Of a stretch of 33,338 nucleotides of DNA, positions 7,666-14,713 are shown in pieces (the first letter of the stretch is position 1; each line of letters opens with the position of its first letter). The notes under the pieces are model-generated. The model saw nothing but the letters and a program-made list of their open reading frames with translations. It was not told the DNA's origin and ran no database searches. The position numbers and the translations under genes were made by a program. Source of the stretch: Roseomonas sp. 18066 (GTDB lineage Bacteria; Pseudomonadota; Alphaproteobacteria; Acetobacterales; Acetobacteraceae); contig NZ_CACSJM010000061.1 of assembly GCF_902706185.1 (NCBI RefSeq), positions 1 through 33,338 of the forward strand, given 5' to 3'.

Positions 7666-9167
7666 CCCCGCCCGCCAGCCCCGATTTCTCGGCTTTCGCC
7701 GCCGCCCTCGGGGCTGGCCAGGGCCAGGTGCTGTGGCGCGAGCGGGTGGCCGACCTGGACACCCCGGTCGGCGCCTATCTGAAGCTGGTCCAGGGCCAGC
7801 CCAACGCCTTCCTGTTCGAAAGCGTCGAGGGCGGCGCCGCCCGCGGCCGCTATTCGGCGATCGGCCTGTCGCCCGACCTGATCTGGCGCAGCCGCGACAG
7901 CCTGGCCGAGATCAACCGCCACGCCCTCTCCGCCCCGCATGCCTTCGTCGCTGAGGCGGAGGCCCCGCTGAAAAGCCTGGCAGCCCTGGTGGAAGAGTGC
8001 CGCATGCCGCTGCCGGCCGGCCTGCCGCCGATCGGCGTCGGCCTGTTCGGCTATGTCGGCTACGACATGGTCCGGCACATGGAGAAGCTGCCGGCGCTGA
8101 AGCCGGACGTGCTGGGCATCCCGGATTCGGTGATGATGCGGCCGACCCTGGTCGCCGTCTTCGACCACGTCCGCGACACCCTGACGCTCTGCGCGCCCAT
8201 CTGGCCCGGCCAGGACGCGCAAGCCGCCTGGGACGCCGCGCAGGCCCGGCTCGACGAGGCCGAGGCCGCCCTCGACCGCCCGCTGCCCCGCCCGGCGCCG
8301 CCCGCCAACCTGCCCGCTTTGCCCGAGCCGTCGAGCAACTTCACCAAGCCGGACTTCCTGGCCGCCGTGGAGAAGGCGAAGGAATACATCCGCGCCGGCG
8401 ACGTCTTCCAGGTCGTCCCCAGCCAGCGTTTCTCGGTGCCCTTCGGCCTGCCGCCCTTCGCGCTCTACCGCGCGCTGCGGCGGATCAACCCGGCGCCCTT
8501 CCTGTTCTTCTTCGACTTCGGCGGCTACGCCGCCGTCGGCGCCAGCCCGGAAATCCTGGTGCGCCTGCGCCAGGGCGAGGTCACCGTGCGGCCGCTGGCC
8601 GGCACCCGCCCCCGCGGCGCCACCCCCGAGCTCGACCTGGCCCTGGAGAAAGAGCTCCTCGCCGACGAGAAGGAGCGCGCCGAGCACCTGATGCTGCTCG
8701 ACCTCGGCCGCAACGATGTCGGCCGGGTCTCGAAGATCGGCACGGTGAAGGTCACCCAGAGCTTCACCATCGAGCGCTACAGCCAGGTCATGCACATCGC
8801 CAGCGAAGTGCGCGGCCAGGCCCGCCCCGAGGTGACCGCCCTCGAGGCGCTGGCCGCCGGCTTCCCCGCCGGCACCCTGTCCGGCGCGCCCAAGGTCCGC
8901 GCCATGGAGATCATCGAGGAGCTGGAACCCTCCCGCCGCGGCCTCTACGCCGGCGGCGTGGGGTATTTCGGCACCGATGGCGGCATGGACACCTGCATCG
9001 CCCTGCGCACGGCGCTGGTGAAGGACGGCACCATGCACGTCCAGGCCGGCTGCGGCGTCGTCGCCGATTCCGATCCGGTCGCGGAATACGAGGAAACCCG
9101 GGCGAAGGCGCGGGGGCTGTTCAGGGCGGCGGAAGAAGCGGTCCGCTTCGCGGCGGGTCGTAGGTAA
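7662..9167 (+). CDS. trpE: Anthranilate synthase component I
   Basis: Converts chorismate plus ammonia (from TrpG) to anthranilate, the first step of tryptophan synthesis. 501 aa. The GTG start at 7662 overlaps the ppiD stop by 4 bp. The N-terminal domain holds FLFESVEGG (residues 50-58), the region that binds tryptophan for feedback inhibition. The chorismate-binding domain shows AGDVFQVVPSQRF, PLAGTRPRG, DEKERAEHLMLLDLGRNDVG, FPAGTLSGAPKVRAMEII and GGVGYFGTDGGMDTCIALRT. Unusually, trpG is not directly adjacent: a ~330-bp gap filled by a repeat element with a terminator-like hairpin lies between them. No Trp-codon-rich leader peptide is seen upstream, as expected if trpE is transcribed with ppiD. 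Confidence 0.97.
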   Translation: MTPPASPDFSAFAAALGAGQGQVLWRERVADLDTPVGAYLKLVQGQPNAFLFESVEGGAARGRYSAIGLSPDLIWRSRDSLAEINRHALSAPHAFVAEAEAPLKSLAALVEECRMPLPAGLPPIGVGLFGYVGYDMVRHMEKLPALKPDVLGIPDSVMMRPTLVAVFDHVRDTLTLCAPIWPGQDAQAAWDAAQARLDEAEAALDRPLPRPAPPANLPALPEPSSNFTKPDFLAAVEKAKEYIRAGDVFQVVPSQRFSVPFGLPPFALYRALRRINPAPFLFFFDFGGYAAVGASPEILVRLRQGEVTVRPLAGTRPRGATPELDLALEKELLADEKERAEHLMLLDLGRNDVGRVSKIGTVKVTQSFTIERYSQVMHIASEVRGQARPEVTALEALAAGFPAGTLSGAPKVRAMEIIEELEPSRRGLYAGGVGYFGTDGGMDTCIALRTALVKDGTMHVQAGCGVVADSDPVAEYEETRAKARGLFRAAEEAVRFAAGRR

Positions 9168-9176
9168 GAATAGGGG

Positions 9177-9419
9177 GCAGGCCAGGGGAATGAATTCCCC
9201 TGGACCCCTTCTTTTTTCTGATCACCGGCCGTTCGACAACCAGCGCCCTGCCGCAGACGCACCAGGGCAGCACCGCGGGACGCCATTTTAATACAACGGC
9301 GCACCCTCGAAGGTCGCGCCCCGGCCGGGCCGTTTCACCGCCCGTCCCCACCTGGACACGGCAGTCACCGCAGAAAAAAAGAAGGGGGTCCAGGGGGAAT
9401 TCATTCCCCCTGGCCTGCC
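9177..9419. repeat. Full-length intergenic hairpin-ended element, copy 2
   Basis: Lies between trpE and trpG. Terminal inverted repeats of about 45 bp: left GGCAGG then hairpin 9182-9203 (CCAGGGGAA / TTCCCCTGG), ACCCCTTCTTTTTTCTG; right CAGAAAAAAAGAAGGGGGTC, hairpin 9390-9413 (CCAGGGGGAA / TTCCCCCTGG), CCTGCC. The core aligns with copy 1 throughout, with substitutions and very few indels. The central stem (9299-9321) keeps 8 of 10 pairs. The flank beyond the right end is pyrimidine-rich (CATCTTTCTCTTC), similar to copies 1 and 4. No coding potential is evident. Confidence 0.87.
9182..9217 (+). terminator. Terminator-like hairpin just after trpE (left end of element copy 2)
   Basis: The stem CCAGGGGAA/TTCCCCTGG starts 14 bp after the trpE stop and is followed by ACCCCTTCTTTTTTC. 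If active it would stop or attenuate ppiD-trpE transcription before trpG, so trpGDC would need read-through or a promoter in 9420-9496. Confidence 0.5.
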
Positions 9420-9496
9420 GGCATCTTTCTCTTCACCAACCCTTCTCTCCCCCAAAGCTTGACCGCGCGCCGGCCGCGGGCGAAGGATCGGGCGCC

Positions 9497-10099
9497 ATGA
9501 TCCTGCTCATCGACAACTACGACAGCTTCACCTTCAACCTCGTCCATTTCCTCGGCGAACTGGGGGCGGAGGTTCAGGTCTGGCGCAACGACGCCCTGAC
9601 GCCGGAGCAGGCTCTGGCGCTGAAGCCCGAGGCCATCCTGCTGTCCCCCGGCCCTTGCACGCCGCGGGAAGCGGGCATCTGCCTGCCCTTGATCAAGGCG
9701 GCTGCCGAGGCGCGGGTGCCGCTGATGGGCGTCTGCCTGGGGCACCAGGCCATTGGCGACGCCTTTGGCGGCATCGTCGAGCGCGCGCCGCAGCCGGTGC
9801 ATGGCAAGGTCTGGCCGGTCAGCCATCGCGACACCGACCTGTTCGCCGGGCTGCCGAGCCCGTTTGCCGCCACGCGCTACCACTCGCTGGTGGTGCGGCG
9901 GGAGGGGCTGCCGGCCGAGCTCGAGGTCACCGCCTGGACCGAGGACGGGCTGATCATGGGCCTGGCGCATCGCGACCTGCCGATCTGGGGCGTGCAGTTC
10001 CACCCCGAGAGCATCGCCAGCGCGCATGGCCACGACCTGCTGCGCAATTTCCTGACCATGGCCGGCGTCACCCTGCCGGCCGCCACCGAGACCCGCTGA
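9497..10099 (+). CDS. trpG: Anthranilate synthase component II (glutamine amidotransferase)
   Basis: Supplies ammonia from glutamine to TrpE. 200 aa, standard length for a stand-alone TrpG. Class I amidotransferase triad: C80 in MGVCLGHQAIG, H169 and E171 in WGVQFHPESIAS. Also LLSPGPCTPREAG near residues 48-60 and the N-terminal ILLIDNYDSFTFNLV. ATG 9497 has a GAAGGA ribosome site 9 bp upstream. The stop overlaps the trpD ATG by one base (TGATG). The same fold serves PabA, and this protein may also support folate synthesis, as is common when only one copy exists; that is inference. Confidence 0.96.
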   Translation: MILLIDNYDSFTFNLVHFLGELGAEVQVWRNDALTPEQALALKPEAILLSPGPCTPREAGICLPLIKAAAEARVPLMGVCLGHQAIGDAFGGIVERAPQPVHGKVWPVSHRDTDLFAGLPSPFAATRYHSLVVRREGLPAELEVTAWTEDGLIMGLAHRDLPIWGVQFHPESIASAHGHDLLRNFLTMAGVTLPAATETR

Positions 10100-11133
10100 T
10101 GATCTCCTTGAAGCCGGTGCTGGCACGGCTCGCCTTGGGCGAGACGCTGGCGGAGAGCGAGGCCGAGCAGGCCTTCGGCGTCATCATGAGCGGCGAGGCC
10201 ACCCCGGCCCAGATCGCCGGCATGCTGATGGCGATGCGGGTGCGCGGCGAGACGGTCGCCGAGATGACCGGCGCGGTCCGCGCCATGCGCGCGCGGATGA
10301 TCGCCATCGAGGCGCCGGCCGGCGCCATCGACCTGGTCGGCACCGGCGGCGACGGGGTGGGGACGCTGAATATCTCCACGGCGGCGGCCTTCGTCGTGGC
10401 CGGCTGCGGCGTGCCGGTGGCCAAGCATGGCAACCGGGCGCTGTCGTCGAAGTCCGGCGCCTCGGACGCGCTGTCGGCGCTGGGCATCAACATCGACATC
10501 CCCTTCGACCGGATGGCTTTGGTGCTGCGCGAGGCCGGCATGGTCTTCCTCGCCGCCCCCCGGCACCATTCGGCGCTGCGCCATGCGGCGGGGCCGCGGG
10601 TGGAGCTCGGCACCCGCACCATCTTCAACCTGCTGGGCCCGCTGACCAGCCCGGCGCGGGTGAAGCGGCAGATGACCGGCGCCTTCGCCCCGCAATGGCT
10701 GCGCCCGATGGCCGAGACCCTGGCCCGCACCGGCAGCGAGCATGCCTGGCTGGTGCATGGCGACGGGCTGGACGAGCTGACGCTGTCCGGCCCCAGCCAG
10801 GTGGTCGAGCTGAAGCACGGCCAGATCCGCGAATTCACCGTGACCCCGGCCCAGGCCGGCCTGCCGCAGGCGCCGCTGGCCGCGCTGAAGGGCGGCACCC
10901 CGGCCGAGAACGCGGTCGCGCTCGAGGCGCTGCTGCGCGGCGAGCATGGCGCCTATCGCGATTGCGTGGTCCTCAACGCCGCGGCGGCCCTTGTTGTGGC
11001 CGGCGAAACGAACGATCTGGCAGAAGCTGCCCGGCGCGCGGCGCGCTCGATCGACGATGGCGCGGCGCTGGCGGTGCTGGAGCGGCTGCGGCACGCGACC
11101 AACCCGCCTGCCGCCGACCCCGCGCCTGGCTGA
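10099..11133 (+). CDS. trpD: Anthranilate phosphoribosyltransferase
   Basis: Transfers the phosphoribosyl group of PRPP to anthranilate, step two of the pathway. 344 aa. The start ATG 10099 overlaps the trpG stop by one base; the frame is open further upstream, but that part is antisense/shadow sequence inside trpG. Motifs: LVGTGGDGVGTLNIST (PRPP pyrophosphate loop), KHGNRALSSKSGASD, GPRVELGTRTIFNLLGPL, then VHGDGLDELT. The C-terminus ends in a proline/alanine tail. A 53-bp gap leads to trpC. Confidence 0.97.
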   Translation: MISLKPVLARLALGETLAESEAEQAFGVIMSGEATPAQIAGMLMAMRVRGETVAEMTGAVRAMRARMIAIEAPAGAIDLVGTGGDGVGTLNISTAAAFVVAGCGVPVAKHGNRALSSKSGASDALSALGINIDIPFDRMALVLREAGMVFLAAPRHHSALRHAAGPRVELGTRTIFNLLGPLTSPARVKRQMTGAFAPQWLRPMAETLARTGSEHAWLVHGDGLDELTLSGPSQVVELKHGQIREFTVTPAQAGLPQAPLAALKGGTPAENAVALEALLRGEHGAYRDCVVLNAAAALVVAGETNDLAEAARRAARSIDDGAALAVLERLRHATNPPAADPAPG

Positions 11134-11186
11134 CCGACCGGCTCCCCCCCTTGCTGCCCTGCCCTGCGACGCCCGCGCCGAGAGAC

Positions 11187-11999
11187 ATGATGAACGCTGA
11201 CACCCTGCCCGACACCCTGCTGCGCATCCTGGCCGACAAGGAGGTCGAGGTGCGCGAGCGCGCGGCGCTGACCCCGATCGGCGAGATGGAGAAGCGGGCC
11301 AAGGATGTCGCCCCCCCGCGCGACTTCACCGGCGCGCTCTGCTCGGCGGTGGCCGAGGGGCGCATCGGCCTGATCGCCGAGATCAAGAAGGCCTCGCCCT
11401 CGGGCGGGCTGATCCGCGATCCTTTCGAGCCCGCGACGCTGGCCCGCGCCTATGCCGCCGCCGGCGCCGCCTGCCTCTCTGTCCTGACCGACGCGCCGTA
11501 TTTCCAGGGCACGCCCGCCGACCTGGTCACCGCCCGCAGCGCCTGCAAGCTGCCGGTGCTGCGCAAGGACTTCATGATCGACCCCTACCAGGTGTTCGAG
11601 GCCCGGGCGATGGGCGCCGACTGCATCCTGCTGATCATGGCCGCCCTCTCGGACGCCCAGGCGCGGGAGCTCGAGGACATCGCCCGCAGCCTGGACATGT
11701 CGGTGCTGGCCGAGGTGCATGACCGGCGCGAGCTGGACCGCGCGCTGGGCCTGCACACCCGGCTGATCGGCATCAACAACCGCAATCTGCGCACGCTGAA
11801 GACCGAGCTGGAGACGGCCGAGACGCTGTCGCCGCTGGTCCCCGCCGACCGCATCCCGGTGGCCGAGAGCGGCTTGCGCGACCCGGCCGATGTCCGCCGC
11901 ATGGCCGCCGCCGGCGCGCGCTGCATCCTGGTGGGCGAGCACCTGCTGCGCCAGCCGGACGTGACGGCGGCCGCCCGCGCCATGGTCGAGGCCGGCTGA
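11187..11999 (+). CDS. trpC: Indole-3-glycerol-phosphate synthase
   Basis: Ring-closing decarboxylase making indole-3-glycerol phosphate; TIM barrel, 270 aa, mono-functional (no TrpF domain fused). Motifs: LIAEIKKASPSGGLI (catalytic lysine and substrate phosphate region), PVLRKDFMIDPYQV, GINNRNLRTLKTELETAE, VAESGLRDPADV and ILVGEHLLR. Two consecutive ATGs (11187 and 11190) are possible; a GAGAG at 11180-11184 spaces better to the second. trpF, trpB and trpA are not in this window, so the pathway is completed elsewhere, the usual split arrangement in alphaproteobacteria. Confidence 0.97.
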   Translation: MMNADTLPDTLLRILADKEVEVRERAALTPIGEMEKRAKDVAPPRDFTGALCSAVAEGRIGLIAEIKKASPSGGLIRDPFEPATLARAYAAAGAACLSVLTDAPYFQGTPADLVTARSACKLPVLRKDFMIDPYQVFEARAMGADCILLIMAALSDAQARELEDIARSLDMSVLAEVHDRRELDRALGLHTRLIGINNRNLRTLKTELETAETLSPLVPADRIPVAESGLRDPADVRRMAAAGARCILVGEHLLRQPDVTAAARAMVEAG

Positions 12000-12004
12000 G
12001 CCGC

Positions 12005-12511
12005 ATGGCCGGCGCGTCGGAGGGCAGCGGCTTCACCCATTTCGATGCCGAGGGCCGGGCGGTGATGGTCGATGTCTCGGCCAAGCCGGCGACGGCGCGG
12101 CTGGCCATCGCCCGCGGCCGGGTCGTCATGGCGCCGGCGACGCTGGCCGCCATCCGCGCGGGCGGCATCGGCAAGGGCGACGTGCTGGGCGTCGCCCGGC
12201 TGGCCGGCATCATGGCCGCCAAGAAGACATCGGACCTCATTCCGCTGTGCCACCCGCTGGCGCTGTCCTCGGTCCAGCTCGACCTGCTGCCGGACGGCGA
12301 GGCCGCCATCGCCATCGAGGCGCGGGTGAAGACCACCGGCCCGACCGGCGTCGAGATGGAGGCGCTGACCGCCGTCTCGGTCGCAGCACTCACCGTCTAC
12401 GACATGTGCAAGGCGATCGATCGCGGCATGACCATCGAGGGCATCGGCCTGGCCCGCAAGGAAGGCGGCAAGTCCGGCCTTTGGGAAGCACCAGGGAAGA
12501 CTGAAGCATGA
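12005..12511 (+). CDS. moaC: Cyclic pyranopterin monophosphate synthase
   Basis: Acts in molybdenum cofactor synthesis, converting the MoaA product (3',8-cyclo-GTP) to cPMP. 168 aa, usual length. Signature segments: KKTSDLIPLCHPL (residues 73-85), VKTTGPTGVEMEALTAVSVA and LTVYDMCKAID. It starts 5 bp after the trpC stop and ends in an ATGA overlap with moeA, so it belongs to the trpGDC transcript. The trpC-moaC-moeA order is a conserved alphaproteobacterial arrangement. Confidence 0.97.
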   Translation: MAGASEGSGFTHFDAEGRAVMVDVSAKPATARLAIARGRVVMAPATLAAIRAGGIGKGDVLGVARLAGIMAAKKTSDLIPLCHPLALSSVQLDLLPDGEAAIAIEARVKTTGPTGVEMEALTAVSVAALTVYDMCKAIDRGMTIEGIGLARKEGGKSGLWEAPGKTEA

Positions 12512-13713
12512 TCCCCGTCGAGGAAGCCCGCGCCCGCATCCTCGAGGTCCTGTCTCCGACCGGCGCCGAGACGGTGCCGCTGGCCGAGGCCTGGGGCCGC
12601 ATCCTGGCCGCCCCCCTCGCCGCCCGGCTGACCCAGCCGCCGGCCGATGTCTCGGCGATGGATGGCTATGCGCTGCGCGCCGCGGATGGCGGCCTCGGCG
12701 CGGTGCTGAGGGTGATCGGCAGCGCCCCGGCCGGGCACCCCTTCGCCGGGTCGATCGGCTCGGGCGAGGCGATCCGCATCTTCACCGGCGGCCTGCTGCC
12801 GGACGGCGCCGACGCCATCCTGCTGCAGGAAGACGCAACGGCGGACAGCGATAAGGTTACCGTCAACGAGGCGGTGCAGCCCGCCCGCTGGATCCGCCGC
12901 CGCGGCCTGGACTTCACCGCCGGCGACACGCTGCTGCAGGCCGGCCGCAAGCTCACCGCGCGCGATGTCGGCCTGGCGGCGGCGAGCAACCATCCCTGGC
13001 TGTCCGTCCATCGCCGGCCGCGCATCGCCATCCTGGCCACCGGCGACGAGATCGTCCTGCCCGGCGAGCCGCTGCCCCCCGGCGGCATTGTTTCTTCAAA
13101 CGCCCATGCGCTGTCGGCGCTGGTGCGAGCGGCGGGTGCGGAGCCAATGGTGCTGCCGATCGCCGGCGACAGCGAGAACGCCATCGCCCAGGCCGCCGCG
13201 GCGGCGCGCGGCGCTGACCTGCTGGTCACCACCGGCGGCGCCAGCGTCGGCGAGCACGACCTGGTGCAGCAGGCGCTCGGCCCCCAGGGGTTTTCCCTGG
13301 ATTTCTGGAAGATCGCCATGCGGCCGGGCAAGCCGCTGATCTGGGGGCGGCTCGGCCAGACGCCGCTGCTCGGCCTGCCGGGCAATCCGGTCTCGGCGCT
13401 GGTCTGCGGCGTGCTGTTCCTCTGCCCGGCGATCGCCAGGCTGGCCGGCCTGCCCGCCGCCCCGCTGCCCTTCCAGCCGGCGGTGCTCGGCGCCGCGCTG
13501 ACAGCGAACGACAAGCGCGAGGACTATCTGCGCGCTGGCGTCCACCGCGATGCCGGCGGCACGCTGGTGGTGACCCCGGCGCCGCGCCAGGACAGCTCGA
13601 TGCTGCGCATCCTGGCCGGGTCGGATGCGCTGCTGAAGCGCGCGCCGCTGGCCGCGGCCCTGCCCGCCGGCGCCGTGGTCGAGGTTCTTCTGCTCAGCGA
13701 CTTCGGCGTCTGA
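12508..13713 (+). CDS. moeA: Molybdopterin molybdenumtransferase
   Basis: Inserts molybdate into adenylylated molybdopterin, the last general step of Moco synthesis. 401 aa. MoeA domains are in order: N-terminal VSAMDGYALRAAD (residues 48-60), the MoCF-like domain with ATGDEIV, GGIVSSNAHAL, TTGGASVGEHDLV and RPGKPLIWG, then LLGLPGNPVSALV, and a C-terminal beta-barrel. It overlaps moaC by 4 bp. It is followed by 166 bp holding the lexA promoter, so it is the last gene of the transcript. Confidence 0.96.
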   Translation: MIPVEEARARILEVLSPTGAETVPLAEAWGRILAAPLAARLTQPPADVSAMDGYALRAADGGLGAVLRVIGSAPAGHPFAGSIGSGEAIRIFTGGLLPDGADAILLQEDATADSDKVTVNEAVQPARWIRRRGLDFTAGDTLLQAGRKLTARDVGLAAASNHPWLSVHRRPRIAILATGDEIVLPGEPLPPGGIVSSNAHALSALVRAAGAEPMVLPIAGDSENAIAQAAAAARGADLLVTTGGASVGEHDLVQQALGPQGFSLDFWKIAMRPGKPLIWGRLGQTPLLGLPGNPVSALVCGVLFLCPAIARLAGLPAAPLPFQPAVLGAALTANDKREDYLRAGVHRDAGGTLVVTPAPRQDSSMLRILAGSDALLKRAPLAAALPAGAVVEVLLLSDFGV

Positions 13714-13766
13714 AGAAACGGCGGGGCTTTCAACGCCCAAGTCGCGGAAATCACGCCATTTGCCTG

Positions 13767-13796
13767 TTGACCGGCGGGAAAGAACTTTCGTAGAAC
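13767..13796 (+). promoter_or_regulatory. lexA promoter with alphaproteobacterial SOS box
   Basis: TTGACC (13767-13772) and TAGAAC (13791-13796) are spaced 18 bp and look like a sigma-70-type -35/-10 pair. GAAC-TTTCGTA-GAAC (13782-13796) is a perfect match to the alphaproteobacterial LexA operator GAAC-N7-GAAC, and it covers the -10, so LexA binding would block polymerase. It lies about 85 bp upstream of the lexA start: classic autorepression. Confidence 0.88.
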
Positions 13797-13879
13797 ATCG
13801 GCACGGTTGCCGCTTTGTTCGCGGCGGCCCCATGCCAAGGCGCGCCGCCATCCAGGCCGGCGCCAACAGGGAGCCGCGC

Positions 13880-14713
13880 ATGCTGACCCGCAAGCAGCAC
13901 GAGTTGCTGATGTTCATCGACCGGCACCTGCGCGATACCGGCTTCTCGCCTTCCTTCGAGGAAATGAAGGACGCGCTGACGCTGCGCTCCAAGTCGGGCA
14001 TCCACCGGCTGATCACCGCGCTGGAGGAACGCGGCTTCTTGCGCCGCCGCGCCCATCGCGCCCGCGCCCTGGAAGTGATCCGGCTGCCGGAAAGCATCGC
14101 CCCCACCCCGCGTCTGGCGGAAGTCCGCGCCGAGGCGCGCGCCGAGCTCCGCGCCGAGGCGGCGAAGCCCGAGACCCGGGCCGAGGCCCCGCCCGCCGCC
14201 CCGGCGCCCGGCGGCAACGCCCCCGGCGGCAACGCCCCCGGCTTCAATGCCCCCGGCTTCAATGCCAACGTCATCCGCGGCAATTTCGCCAGCAACCTGC
14301 CCGGCGTGCCGCGCAGCACGCAGGAGGCGGGGGCGGTACACCTGCCGCTTTATGGCCGCATCGCCGCCGGCCTGCCGATCGAGGCGCTGCGCGACCAGGG
14401 CGCCAGCGTCGAGGTGCCGATGGCCCTCCTCGGCAATGGCGACCACTACGCGCTGGAGGTCGCCGGTGATTCGATGATCGAGGCCGGCATCCTCGACGGC
14501 GACACGGTGATCATCCGCCGCGACGACGTGGCCGAGAACGGCGCGGTCGTGGTGGCGCTGGTCGACGACATCGAGGTGACGCTGAAGCGGCTGCGGCGGA
14601 AGGGCAATTCCATCGCGCTGGAAGCCGCCAACCCGCGCTACGAGACCCGCATCTTCGGCCCCGACCGGGTCAAGGTGCAGGGTCGTCTGGTGGGGCTGCT
14701 GCGCCGCTACTGA
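13880..14713 (+). CDS. lexA: LexA repressor with expanded hinge
   Basis: SOS-response repressor, self-cleaving on RecA* contact. The start ATG 13880 has AGGGAG 6 bp upstream; the frame extends up to 13760 through the SOS box but is not the protein. The N-terminal winged helix-turn-helix is at 1-65 (MLTRKQHELLMFIDRHL, RSKSGIHRLITALEERGF). The catalytic C-terminal domain is at ~152-277: cleavage site RIAAGLPI (A163-G164), Ser198 in VAGDSMIEAG and Lys236 in EVTLKRLRRKG. At 277 aa it is longer than usual (about 200-240). The extra length is the linker at ~80-145, with an AEARAELRAEA stretch and GGNAPGGNAPGFNAPGFNA repeats. Confidence 0.96.
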   Translation: MLTRKQHELLMFIDRHLRDTGFSPSFEEMKDALTLRSKSGIHRLITALEERGFLRRRAHRARALEVIRLPESIAPTPRLAEVRAEARAELRAEAAKPETRAEAPPAAPAPGGNAPGGNAPGFNAPGFNANVIRGNFASNLPGVPRSTQEAGAVHLPLYGRIAAGLPIEALRDQGASVEVPMALLGNGDHYALEVAGDSMIEAGILDGDTVIIRRDDVAENGAVVVALVDDIEVTLKRLRRKGNSIALEAANPRYETRIFGPDRVKVQGRLVGLLRRY

